From: Bacteroidota bacterium
GTDB taxonomy: Bacteria; Bacteroidota; Bacteroidia; Cytophagales; UBA9547
Direction of reading: 5' to 3'
Assembly (NCBI GenBank): GCA_004293915.1
Contig: RDZG01000102.1
Coordinates: 1 to 38,097 of the forward strand
Length of the DNA: 38,097 nucleotides
A program made the translations under genes and the position numbers. Each line of letters opens with the position of its first letter. Within the stretch, counting starts at the first letter, position 1. Of the stretch, positions 27,110-35,900 are shown piece after piece. The notes under the pieces are model-generated. The model saw nothing but the letters and a program-made list of their open reading frames with translations. It did no database searches and was not told where the DNA came from.

Positions 27110-27187
27110 CTCTTTATAAACTACATATATATAGTTTACTATTGCACAAAAAGCTATAAACAAGAATAAATAAACACCTGACATCAT
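27089..27187 (-). CDS. Tiny membrane peptide, coupled to the upstream small gene
   Basis: A 32-residue frame (MMSGVYLFLFIAFCAIVNY... ending in KKYGHL). Its ATG overlaps the TGA of the preceding gene (ATGA), the usual sign of coupled translation. It has one predicted membrane segment (about 4-23) and a basic cytoplasmic tail (KEKKYGH). Its stop falls in the first arm of the hairpin terminator. I see no known family. It is too short to be certain it is a gene; the ATGA junction is the main support. Confidence 0.5.
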   Translation of the reverse strand: MMSGVYLFLFIAFCAIVNYIYVVYKEKKYGHL

Positions 27188-27366
27188 TTTAAATATTTTT
27201 TTCCAATTAATACAAATCCAACAATAGAAATTATTCCTGATAAAACGATTATTAGCTTTGAAGGATTTGTAAGTTCTGTAATATTAAACAACACAACACC
27301 AGCAAATACTAATTTTGCCAAATCAAAATAAAACTTAGCGAACTCTTCTTTCTGTTTTTCGTTCAT
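27184..27366 (-). CDS. Small two-segment membrane protein
   Basis: A 60-residue protein: a charged N-terminal helix (MNEKQKEEFAKFYFDLAKL), a membrane segment at about 18-32, a short loop with NPSK, and a second segment at about 37-55 ending in GKKYLK. The size and pattern recall small DUF6722-like membrane proteins of Bacteroidota, but this is from memory only. It is followed by the overlapping 32-residue gene. Both lie alone between the terminator and the proS promoter. No function is known. Confidence 0.6.
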   Translation of the reverse strand: MNEKQKEEFAKFYFDLAKLVFAGVVLFNITELTNPSKLIIVLSGIISIVGFVLIGKKYLK

Positions 27367-27456
27367 TCAAGTGCAAGTATATTAAAAAAAATATAATTTC
27401 ACAAATTTGAAATTTGTACAAATTCATCATAAATAATTTTCCTATTAAATACTTTT

Positions 27457-27485
27457 TTGAAAGCCTATTTTTCTATCTATTTTTG
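27457..27485 (+). promoter_or_regulatory. Promoter of proS
   Basis: TTG (27457-27459), 18 bases, then TATTTTTG (27478-27485), a good consensus match; the GTG start follows at 27506, giving a leader of about 15 bases. Confidence 0.6.
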
Positions 27486-27505
27486 CATCAAAAATATTAT
27501 ATAAA

Positions 27506-28978
27506 GTGGCTAAACTCCCAAAAAGAAGCGAAGATTATTCAGGTTGGTATAACGAATTAGTGAAATCGGCAGATTTAGCCGAAAATTCTGCGGTTAGAGG
27601 TTGTATGGTTATAAAACCCTATGGCTATTCGATTTGGGAAAAAATGCAACAAGAATTAGACAGAAGATTTAAAGAAACTGGTCATTCAAATGCTTATTTT
27701 CCACTTTTTATACCAAAATCATATCTTTCGAAAGAAGCTAGTCATGTAGAAGGTTTTGCTAAAGAATGTGCTGTTGTAACACATTATCGCCTAAAAAACA
27801 GTCCCGATGGAAAAGGTGTAATTGTTGATCCTGATGCTAAATTAGAAGAAGAATTAATTGTGCGTCCAACTTCGGAAACTATTATTTGGAATACCTACAA
27901 AAATTGGGTGCAATCGTATCGTGATTTGCCTATTTTAGTAAATCAATGGGCAAATGTAGTGCGTTGGGAAATGCGAACTCGTTTGTTTTTGCGTACGGCT
28001 GAGTTTTTATGGCAAGAAGGACATACCGCACATGCCACACAGCAAGAAGCCGAAGCTGAAGCACAACAAATGTTGGAAGTGTATGCCGATTTTGCTGAAA
28101 ACATTATGGCTTTGCCTGTTTTAAAAGGTGTAAAAACACCAAACGAACGCTTTGCTGGTGCCATTGACACCTATTGCATAGAAGCTTTGATGCAAGATGG
28201 AAAAGCCTTACAAGCAGGAACCTCACACTTTTTAGGACAAAATTTTGCTAAAGCATTTGATGTAAAATTTACCGCTAAAGATAATAAATTAGATTTTGTT
28301 TGGGGTACTTCGTGGGGGGTTTCCACTCGTTTAATGGGTGCTTTGATAATGGCTCATTCAGATGACGAAGGCTTGGTTTTGCCACCAAATTTAGCTCCTA
28401 TTCAAGTTGTTATCGTTCCAATTTATAAAACGGAAGAACAATTAAATGCAATTTCAGAAAAAGTAAATGGATGGAAAAAAGAATTAATAAAGCAAGGTAT
28501 ATCTGTAAAATTTGATAATCGAGACACCCAAAGTCCAGGTTGGAAATTTGCTGAATACGAACTAAAAGGTGTGCCGATTAGAATTGCCATTGGTCCAAGA
28601 GATTTGGAAAACAATACATGCGAAGTGGCTCGAAGAGATACAAAAGAGAAATTTTCGGTAAATGGCGATGAAATCGTACAGTTAATTCCAGAACTTTTGA
28701 AAAAAATTCAAGATACTATTTATCAAAAAGCATTAAGTTTCAAAAATCAAAATACAATAGAAGTTAATTCGTGGGAGGAATTTAAAAAAGCAATTGATAC
28801 GAAAGGTGGATTTATTTCTGCCCATTGGGACGGAACTTCGGAAACCGAAGAAAAGATAAAAGAAGAAACCAAAGCAACTATTCGCTGCATTCCATTAAAT
28901 AACAAACAAGAAGCTGGAAAGTGTATTTTTACAGGAAATCCATCGAAAGAGCGTGTGATTTTTGCATTGAATTATTAG
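27506..28978 (+). CDS. proS: Prolyl-tRNA synthetase (archaeal/eukaryotic-type class IIa)
   Basis: A 490-residue enzyme that charges tRNA-Pro, starting at GTG (27506) with [19 protein letters not shown]. Class II motifs are clear: motif 2 [24 protein letters not shown] at about 152-175 and motif 3 [24 protein letters not shown] at about 270-293. The C-terminal anticodon-binding domain and the short zinc-type tail region follow. Absence of the YbaK-like editing insert and overall length place it in the archaeal-type (ProS type 3) group common in Bacteroidota. It stands alone with its own promoter. Confidence 0.96.
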   Translation: MAKLPKRSEDYSGWYNELVKSADLAENSAVRGCMVIKPYGYSIWEKMQQELDRRFKETGHSNAYFPLFIPKSYLSKEASHVEGFAKECAVVTHYRLKNSPDGKGVIVDPDAKLEEELIVRPTSETIIWNTYKNWVQSYRDLPILVNQWANVVRWEMRTRLFLRTAEFLWQEGHTAHATQQEAEAEAQQMLEVYADFAENIMALPVLKGVKTPNERFAGAIDTYCIEALMQDGKALQAGTSHFLGQNFAKAFDVKFTAKDNKLDFVWGTSWGVSTRLMGALIMAHSDDEGLVLPPNLAPIQVVIVPIYKTEEQLNAISEKVNGWKKELIKQGISVKFDNRDTQSPGWKFAEYELKGVPIRIAIGPRDLENNTCEVARRDTKEKFSVNGDEIVQLIPELLKKIQDTIYQKALSFKNQNTIEVNSWEEFKKAIDTKGGFISAHWDGTSETEEKIKEETKATIRCIPLNNKQEAGKCIFTGNPSKERVIFALNY

Positions 28979-29112
28979 AAAACATGGACAATGAATTAAT
29001 AAACTATATTTTAAGTCCATTTATATATTTAAGTTACGATAAAGATTCAAGTTTTTACCACTTTATTGTTTACTTTCCTTTGGGTGGTAGCAAAAATTTA
29101 GAATATTTTAAA

Positions 29113-29135
29113 CCCCTTTCCATTAAATGAAGGGG
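29113..29135. terminator. Weak hairpin after proS
   Basis: CCCCTT (29113-29118) pairs with AAGGGG (29130-29135) around an 11-base loop. There is no long T run on the plus side, so it may only weakly end the proS transcript. The stretch 28979-29227 otherwise holds nothing I can support. Confidence 0.3.
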
Positions 29136-29227
29136 CTAAAAAATTCATTGTGGGGAGTTTAAAAATCACTTCAACTCTTTTTGGCTTTGTAGATTCTTGT
29201 TCTTTTGATATTAAAATACTTTTATTT

Positions 29228-29863
29228 TTAAAGCATCAGATTTTGTTCGCACCAATTGAATAATGCATTCTTTTCACTAGCTATATTTAGTTTTTTAATA
29301 ATATTTCCCCTGTGAGTTTCTACTGTTTTTTCACTAATAAAACATAAATTGGCAATATCCTTAGTGGTATGTCTCATGGCTATCATTTTAAGTATTTTAA
29401 TCTCAGAAGGAGTAAGGATAGATCTTAGATATTCTTGGTCTATATTAATTCTATTGGCATTTTGAGTATTTGAAAAAAGCTTATTTGAAAAATAAGTTTC
29501 ATTTTTCTCCATAATATTTCTGATACAAATCACAAGTTCTTCTAGTGCAAAATCCTTTAATATATATCCTTTTACGCCAAACTTTTTTGCTTTATGTAAA
29601 AATGCAAGTTCATCGTGCATAGTAAGCAAAATGATATTGGTTGGAATTTGATTAGCTTGAACTTTTTCGGCAACATCTAGTCCATCCATTCCTTGCATAC
29701 TTATATCAAGAATAGCTAAATCTGGATTTTTCATCACAATATTGTTATATGCATCTATTCCATTAGCATATTCTCCAACTACATTAAATCGATTTGAAAC
29801 CAACAAATCTTTTGTCCCTCTAAGTATCAAAGGATGATCGTCTGCTAATAAAATATTATACAT
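29228..29863 (-). CDS. NarL/FixJ-type response regulator
   Basis: A 211-residue DNA-binding regulator. The receiver domain shows the acidic pair Asp8-Asp9, phospho-acceptor Asp53 in LAILDISMQGMDG, Thr81 and Lys103 (GYILKDF). A LuxR-type helix-turn-helix occupies about 147-205 (LTPSEIKILKMIAMRHTTKDIA... and ISEKTVETHRGNIIKKL). Its ATG overlaps the 3' end of the histidine kinase gene by eight bases, so the pair is translated together. It would bind as a dimer to direct or inverted repeats; the 12-base direct repeat at 31811-31834 is a candidate site, unproven. Confidence 0.93.
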   Translation of the reverse strand: MYNILLADDHPLILRGTKDLLVSNRFNVVGEYANGIDAYNNIVMKNPDLAILDISMQGMDGLDVAEKVQANQIPTNIILLTMHDELAFLHKAKKFGVKGYILKDFALEELVICIRNIMEKNETYFSNKLFSNTQNANRINIDQEYLRSILTPSEIKILKMIAMRHTTKDIANLCFISEKTVETHRGNIIKKLNIASEKNALFNWCEQNLML

Positions 29864-31625
29864 TTTCTAATGGAATAAGTACATGAATAATAGAACCATT
29901 GTTTGAAGACTGAATTGAAAATACCCCAGAAAGTGATTTTGTTCGTTGCGACATAGAATGTAATCCAAAACTTTTTGAGCTTTCTAACGCTTTTTTTGCA
30001 TCAAACCCAATTCCATTATCCTTGATTAAGATTTCTAAATAATTATTTTTCTCAAATATTTCAATTCTAATAGCTGTTGCCTGTGCATATTTCATGGCAT
30101 TATTTATACCTTCTTGTACAATACGGTAAATTTGAAGTTCAAATTCTTTACTTAGATTCCTATCAAAATCTATTTCACAACTTACAAAATAATCATACTT
30201 CTCGATAATTTGATTGCAAAGACTTTCTAGGGCTTCTTTTAGATTCATTTTCTTGAGCGAAACCGGATAAAGTTCTCTACTTACTCTCCTAAGATTGTCT
30301 AAAATAGCTTCTAATGCATCGGTTCCTGTTTTATTATTTTTTAATGATGGTTTTAGGAGCAGAAGTTCTTGACCTATTCCATCATGTAAATCTTGTGCAA
30401 TACGCCTTTGTTCTTCATCTTGAATTGAAATTACCTTTTTTTGGGCAATAGAAAGCTCTAGTTGAGTAGCGATGAATTGTTTATTTTGCTGAGAAAATTG
30501 AAAAGAAACTCCAATGAGCATACAAAAAATCTCCACTAGAGGTATCGAATAGGCCAAATCATAATCTTGATTTATTCCATCAATGATCCCAATATTGGCC
30601 AAAATCAATATTGTGGTACCAATGAGCGTGAATAAAAATCCGACCAAATAAAAATAAGCAAAATATTCTCTATTTTTAATACTACTAATTAAGGCAATTA
30701 AAATATAGGCATCCATAAAGAAAACAATATAATAAGATGTTTTAATAATATAATACCTTAAACTTCCTTCTATAAATGGCATGACTAAACTTAGTCCTAA
30801 GCCAATAAAAAACAAAGAAGAATACTTACCAATTCTAAAAAGCCAATAAGATTTCTCGGGTGTCAATCTCAACAATACCATAGTTAAAAAGATATGACAC
30901 CCTATAACACAATAAAAAACAATTGTTGTACCATTATTATTGAGATATAAAAAATTCTCAAAAGGGAAATAGCTATGAATATACCCTGAATCTACCAAGA
31001 TTAAAAAAAAAGAACAAAAACAATATAAAGAATAAGCAAAATACATTTTAAATCTAAAAAAAAAGTATAAGAATATCCCTGCTAGGCTTATAACAAAGCA
31101 AATGCCAGAAGTAAATCCAATATAATTTGTAAAAAAGATTTCATTAATATGGAATTTTTTTATGCTTCGAATGGTGATTACTGGAGCGTGCATACCATAT
31201 TTTCTTGAGCTTTTTAATGTAATCTGTACTTTTTCATTCTGATTTAAAAAAATATCAAAAGCAAAATTTACACTTTTAATAGTTCGGTCTAAAAGTCCAA
31301 TTTTTTTATTTATCAAAGGAAAAGTATCTATATTTTTAGTTGCTCGCTTTACAAATAGCTGAACATCATCTACTCTAGATTGTTGTACATCTATGATAAA
31401 AAACTGACTTTTATCCTTGTTTTGCAATTGAAATTTGCAAATTCCTTCATGTTGATCAAAGCCATACGGCACCTCCTGTTTTATGGTATTTTTAATCCAT
31501 AAAGTGTCTTGTAAAATGCTCACTTTATCATTAATAGGCATATCACTATTCCCGTCAAGAAATATTATCTGAGAAAAAACAGTAGTATTTATTCCAAAAA
31601 ATAATATAGCAAATACTCTTCTCAT
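29856..31625 (-). CDS. 7TM-DISM sensor histidine kinase (HisKA_3 type)
   Basis: A 589-residue membrane kinase. The ATG at 31625 gives a proper signal peptide (RRVFAILFFGINTTVFSQ); the frame to 31667 adds 14 unlikely residues. After it come a periplasmic DISMED2-like beta domain (about 25-165), seven membrane segments (about 170-380), then a dimerisation/phospho-acceptor helix EEQRRIAQDLHDGIGQELL with His at about residue 414, and a HATPase (IQEGINNAMKYAQAT for the N box, LIKDNGIGF for G1). This is the NarX/DesK-like class that pairs with NarL regulators, as here. DISM sensors are thought to detect small extracellular ligands, often sugars. It is divergent from the collar-protein gene. Confidence 0.92.
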   Translation of the reverse strand: MRRVFAILFFGINTTVFSQIIFLDGNSDMPINDKVSILQDTLWIKNTIKQEVPYGFDQHEGICKFQLQNKDKSQFFIIDVQQSRVDDVQLFVKRATKNIDTFPLINKKIGLLDRTIKSVNFAFDIFLNQNEKVQITLKSSRKYGMHAPVITIRSIKKFHINEIFFTNYIGFTSGICFVISLAGIFLYFFFRFKMYFAYSLYCFCSFFLILVDSGYIHSYFPFENFLYLNNNGTTIVFYCVIGCHIFLTMVLLRLTPEKSYWLFRIGKYSSLFFIGLGLSLVMPFIEGSLRYYIIKTSYYIVFFMDAYILIALISSIKNREYFAYFYLVGFLFTLIGTTILILANIGIIDGINQDYDLAYSIPLVEIFCMLIGVSFQFSQQNKQFIATQLELSIAQKKVISIQDEEQRRIAQDLHDGIGQELLLLKPSLKNNKTGTDALEAILDNLRRVSRELYPVSLKKMNLKEALESLCNQIIEKYDYFVSCEIDFDRNLSKEFELQIYRIVQEGINNAMKYAQATAIRIEIFEKNNYLEILIKDNGIGFDAKKALESSKSFGLHSMSQRTKSLSGVFSIQSSNNGSIIHVLIPLENV

Positions 31626-31810
31626 TGTTTGTTCCAAAAAGGAGATTTGATTTTTATCACAATGCATAATTACTTCAAAATATGGACTTTTTATGAAAAA
31701 CTTAAATTCATTAAAAAAAGTTGATATTGTTTCAATTTTAAAGATAAATCCCTCATTATAATGTGGTTATCTATTCTTTATGGCATGCTTTTATAGAATT
31801 ATACTTATAA

Positions 31811-31834
31811 AATCAGGGTATAAATCAGGGTATA
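31811..31834. repeat. Direct repeat AATCAGGGTATA x2, possible operator
   Basis: Two perfect adjacent 12-base copies, in the 284-base gap between the histidine kinase and the collar gene, about 40-65 bases upstream of the collar -7 element. Spacing of one helical turn and position suit a regulator binding site. The rest of this gap shows no other repeat I can support. Confidence 0.6.
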
Positions 31835-31873
31835 AACACAGTTACCTTGTTAGTGTACTAGCGTATTTAGTAG

Positions 31874-31881
31874 TAAATTTG
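31874..31881 (+). promoter_or_regulatory. -7 element of the collar-protein promoter
   Basis: TAAATTTG matches TAnnTTTG, 28 bases before the ATG at 31910. A TTG at 31847-31849 is 24 bases upstream, slightly far for -33, which fits a promoter needing an activator such as the adjacent response regulator. Confidence 0.5.
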
Positions 31882-31909
31882 TATAAAATAATAAATTAAT
31901 TTAACGTTT

Positions 31910-32851
31910 ATGAAAAAATTTAACTCAATTATTACCGCAATTTTATTTGCCACTTTATTAAGTTCAGCCCAATTTCAGGATCAAAAAGGTTTCAATTTTC
32001 AAGGCTATGCCAGAGATGAGTCTGGAGCTGCATTAGGAAATAAAGCTGTTCAGGTAAAATACAGTTTGTATCCTGCTGGGCAACCAGGAACGGTAGATTA
32101 TACCGAAACCCATTCACTTACTACCGATCCTTATGGGATATTTTCTGCTGTAGTAGGTTCTAAGTCCGTAGCTACATTTGCCAAATTGCCTTTCGCTAGG
32201 GTTAATTATTGGCTGAAAGTGGAGGTAAAAACGAGTGCCACCAATTGGTCAACTATCAATGAAATAGAACTTTTGAGTGTGCCTTATGCACGCACAGCTG
32301 GCAACGGAAACCCAGTAGGATCTGTAATTGCTTATGCAGGACTTAAAACAAACATACCTGCTGGATATTTAATATGCGATGGTACCATTTATAACAAAAC
32401 TGATTATCCTGAATTGTCAGCTGCTCTTGGCAATGCTTGGGGAGGAAACGCTACTCAATTTAATGTGCCCGATATGCGAGGTTTTTTTCTTCGTGGTGTA
32501 GATGAGTCTGCTGGTCGTGATGACAATAAAAACAGCAGAGGTACGATAAATTCTGGCGGAAATTCTGGAAATACAGTTGGAACTTTTCAAGGAGATTCTT
32601 ATTTGTCCCACAACCACACAGGAAGTGGAAATACAAGTACAGACGGAAACCACTACCATGATATTTCTATGGATAAAACGGAAGGTTTTAATGGAACAAG
32701 AACGCAAGGGTCAGATAGAAGTGAGGGGGGGCTTGGGCAAACAAATTGGTCTGGAAATCACTCACACAGTTTTTCCTTCACTACTTCTAGCAATGGTGGC
32801 AATGAAACCCGTCCTGAAAACGTAGCAGTTTATTACATCATAAAATACTAA
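31910..32851 (+). CDS. Secreted phage-tail-collar-domain protein with HxH motifs
   Basis: A 313-residue exported protein. It has a signal peptide (1-20), an N-terminal domain common in Bacteroidota tail-fibre-like proteins (about 26-130, with FNFQGYARDESGAALGNKAV and a LLSVPYARTAGN end) and a phage tail collar domain (from about 134, PVGSVIAYAG and PAGYLICDGTIYNKTDYP, then FNVPDMRGFFLRG near 183-195). The tip holds three HxH motifs, H234/H236, H248/H250 and H284/H286, with Gly/Ser/Asn-rich spacers, and it ends ETRPENVAVYYIIKY. In phage T4 gp37 HxH pairs hold iron ions along a trimeric needle; here similar metal binding is inferred. A G7 tract at 32725-32731 lies in the tip coding region. It is not within a prophage, as no phage genes surround it. 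Confidence 0.88.
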   Translation: MKKFNSIITAILFATLLSSAQFQDQKGFNFQGYARDESGAALGNKAVQVKYSLYPAGQPGTVDYTETHSLTTDPYGIFSAVVGSKSVATFAKLPFARVNYWLKVEVKTSATNWSTINEIELLSVPYARTAGNGNPVGSVIAYAGLKTNIPAGYLICDGTIYNKTDYPELSAALGNAWGGNATQFNVPDMRGFFLRGVDESAGRDDNKNSRGTINSGGNSGNTVGTFQGDSYLSHNHTGSGNTSTDGNHYHDISMDKTEGFNGTRTQGSDRSEGGLGQTNWSGNHSHSFSFTTSSNGGNETRPENVAVYYIIKY

Positions 32852-32904
32852 TCAAGTTTTTCATTTCATTGTGGGTTGTTGGCTCACTTAAACTAATTTA
32901 GACA

Positions 32905-35900
32905 ATGAAGAAATTTCATTCGTTATTGCTATTGGTATGTATATCAGTAGTAACCTATGCTCAAAATGAGACTCCTTATAGTGTGGGATATATTGGAGGA
33001 TATCAGCGACCAGTACAAACAGCCTCACCTTCAATATCAGATTATCTGTATTTCAATGGCGACCCCATGAGTTCGGGGAGCTACTCAACCGTTGTTGGTG
33101 TAGGCGATGCCCTTTGTGGAATGCCTTATGGGGCAAGTTTTTTCCCTAGAGTATTCGATAAAGAGGTTGTAATCTCTAAAGGATATTTTTCGGATTATGT
33201 GTTTTTGCAATGGAATATCATAGCTGCTGCCGACCGTATCAAACGTGTTCAAATTTATAGAAAACAGCTTGGCGACACTGGTGATTCTATTTTAGTTGCC
33301 AATTTGCCTGGCGATCAAACTTCGTATCGAGATGAGTTTGCCGAAAAAGGAACTATTTATAAATATACCGTTTATTTACAAGGAATTGCAGATGGTTTAA
33401 CTATTCCACTTATCAATTTTTCTGAAGGTATCGGTTTTTCATTTCCATTTGGTACTGCATCGGGCAGAATAACATTTGCTGGAGGCACAGCAGTAGAAGG
33501 TGTAACCGTAGCTGCTGAAACAGACGGAAACCTGAGAGGTAGAAGCTTGACTTTCAATGGAATAAATCAATATACATTAATAAAACATAATCCTACAGAT
33601 ACCGAATTGGAATTGCGAAATGGCTTTACCTTTCAAACTTGGCTTAAAAAATCGGTTAAAACTTCTGGAACTATTTTCCAAAAAGGGGCTGACTATCAAC
33701 TCAATTATTCCTCAACTGGAATCAGTTTTAGAGTAAAAGACAAATCTATATTTTTGCCATACATAGCGAATATAGATACATTCTTTCATGTTACTGCCGT
33801 TTATAAAGTAGATAGTCTTTTGCTTTATATTAATGTAAACAACAAAGTTTCTTATTTTGTAGGAGATGTGGCAGGTGCACAACCTATTGCTGATGAATCA
33901 GATATAAACATAGCTTCAGACTTGAATGAAGCCAATTGTTTTCAAGGAAATATAGACGAAATACGTTTGTTTAATATTGCTTTAAATAAAGCAACCATCA
34001 AAACCTATTTCGATAAATATATTGGCGGCAACGAAACAGGTATGACAGGGTACTGGAAATTAAATGAAGGTGCTGGAAATCAATTTTTTGATTTTTCGAG
34101 AAGAGGTACAGCTTTCAACAACAACAATGGAGTGATTTTCAATAATGCTTCTTGGACAGATATTACACCACTAGGTAGCCAGTTGGCATACAAAGGCATA
34201 ACAGATGCCAATGGAAATTATGTAGTGAATGGTTTCCCATATGCCAATGCGGGTAGTCAATATACATTTACACCCATGTTAGGAGTCCATAAATTTGACC
34301 CCAACCAAGTAGTTCGCTATATTGGCGATGGAGCTGCTATTCAAAACAATGTCAATTTTACAGATATTTCTGCTTTTAAAGTAACAGGCACTGTTCGTTA
34401 CGAAAATAGCACTTTCCCTGTCGAAGGAGTTTCGATTTTAATTGATAATAGAGCCGCCATAAAAGCAGATGGGAGTTTGATTTTAACTGATAATTTAGGT
34501 CGTTTTTCTGTTGATGTTCCTATTGGAGAACATTCATTTCGGTTAAACAAAAACTTGCATACTTTTCAAGGGGAAGGTAAATTTCCTTTACCAACTGTTG
34601 CCGGTCAAAACACAGTTTATAATTATAATGAGCCTATTTCTGGCTTAGAGTTTATTGATGTTTCGAGAGTTAAATTTGTCGGAAGAGTAGTTGGCGGACC
34701 TATAGAATCAACTAAAAAATTAGGGTTTGGGAAATCTAAAAACAACATTGGGAATGCTACCATATATATGACTTCGCAAAAAGGCTATGATTTGGCAGTG
34801 GCAAATCGTACCGAAACTTTTGCTGGACGCAATTTTGGAAGCTCAGTAGATTTTGCTACAAAGTTTGTTACCATCAATCCTGATCCTGTTTCTGGTGAAT
34901 TTATTGCGATGCTACCCCCTGAAAAATATTTGGTAACAAATGTAACTGCTGGTACATATACTTTCGATAGCGATGCGCATGTAACCTTAGATTTGCTTCA
35001 ATATATTAGACAAACCGAAACCCTTGAAGATACATTGGCAAAAATAATTAAAAATGTAACTGTAGCTGGCTATCCGCCTTATAATCCAGCAAAATACAAC
35101 CAAGTTGTTACCAGAACTATAGGAAATGCTAAAATCACTTTTGGTTTAGATACATTCTATTTTGATTCTCGCAAAGACTTTATATTGAGAAACAGACCAC
35201 AAATTTCGGTTTTAAACAAAGATGATACCGAAATATTTGGTGAAAATTCGTTTAATTATACTGACAATGTGTTAAATATCAATCAAAATATTGAATTAGT
35301 AAATACCACTAATGGTGTTTATTTGTTAGGATTTCCTGTTTTTGAGCAACGAAAACCATATCAATTTAATATCAAATTATTTGAAAGTTATACCAATTCA
35401 AACACCTCGGAAACCGATCAAGTACCTGTAATTGATGGTAGAGTTGAAATAATTAATAATTTGGCAATTTCATCTGAGGTAGAAACTTTAGAGTTAAACG
35501 ACAAAGGAGAAACTAAATATAAATTTAGTGGTGGGTTACCTAGCCTAGCTATCAATAACTTAAATCCAGAACTATCATTTACTAAAACCTTAAATATAGT
35601 AGCGGTTTCAGGACAGAATGGAAATTTGAGAACCATTTGGAGAGAAGCAGATCCATTCAGAGGAATTGCTTTTGGAGGTATGCCTACGGGGAATAACTTT
35701 GTTACCACTGGACCAAAAGAATTGATTGCCATTTTGCGTGATCCGCCTGGCTCTAATAGTTCTACCACTCTCGAAAAAGGCTCGTCTGTGGCAAGTGCTA
35801 ACTCATGGGATGTAACTAATTCGATGGCTCAAGATGCAGAATTAACTGTAAAATTAGGTGCTGAAGTTAAAGTTTTTGCTGGCGTTGGAGCAGGAACAAT

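Noticed and set aside
28921-29130. Plus-strand frame of 69 codons overlapping the end of proS
   Set aside because: Its first 19 codons lie inside proS in another frame, it resembles no family, and the remaining 48-codon piece has no promoter or ribosome signal.
31910-32851. Collar protein considered as part of a prophage
   Set aside because: It has a Sec signal peptide, and no capsid, terminase, integrase or lysis genes or attachment sites are nearby.
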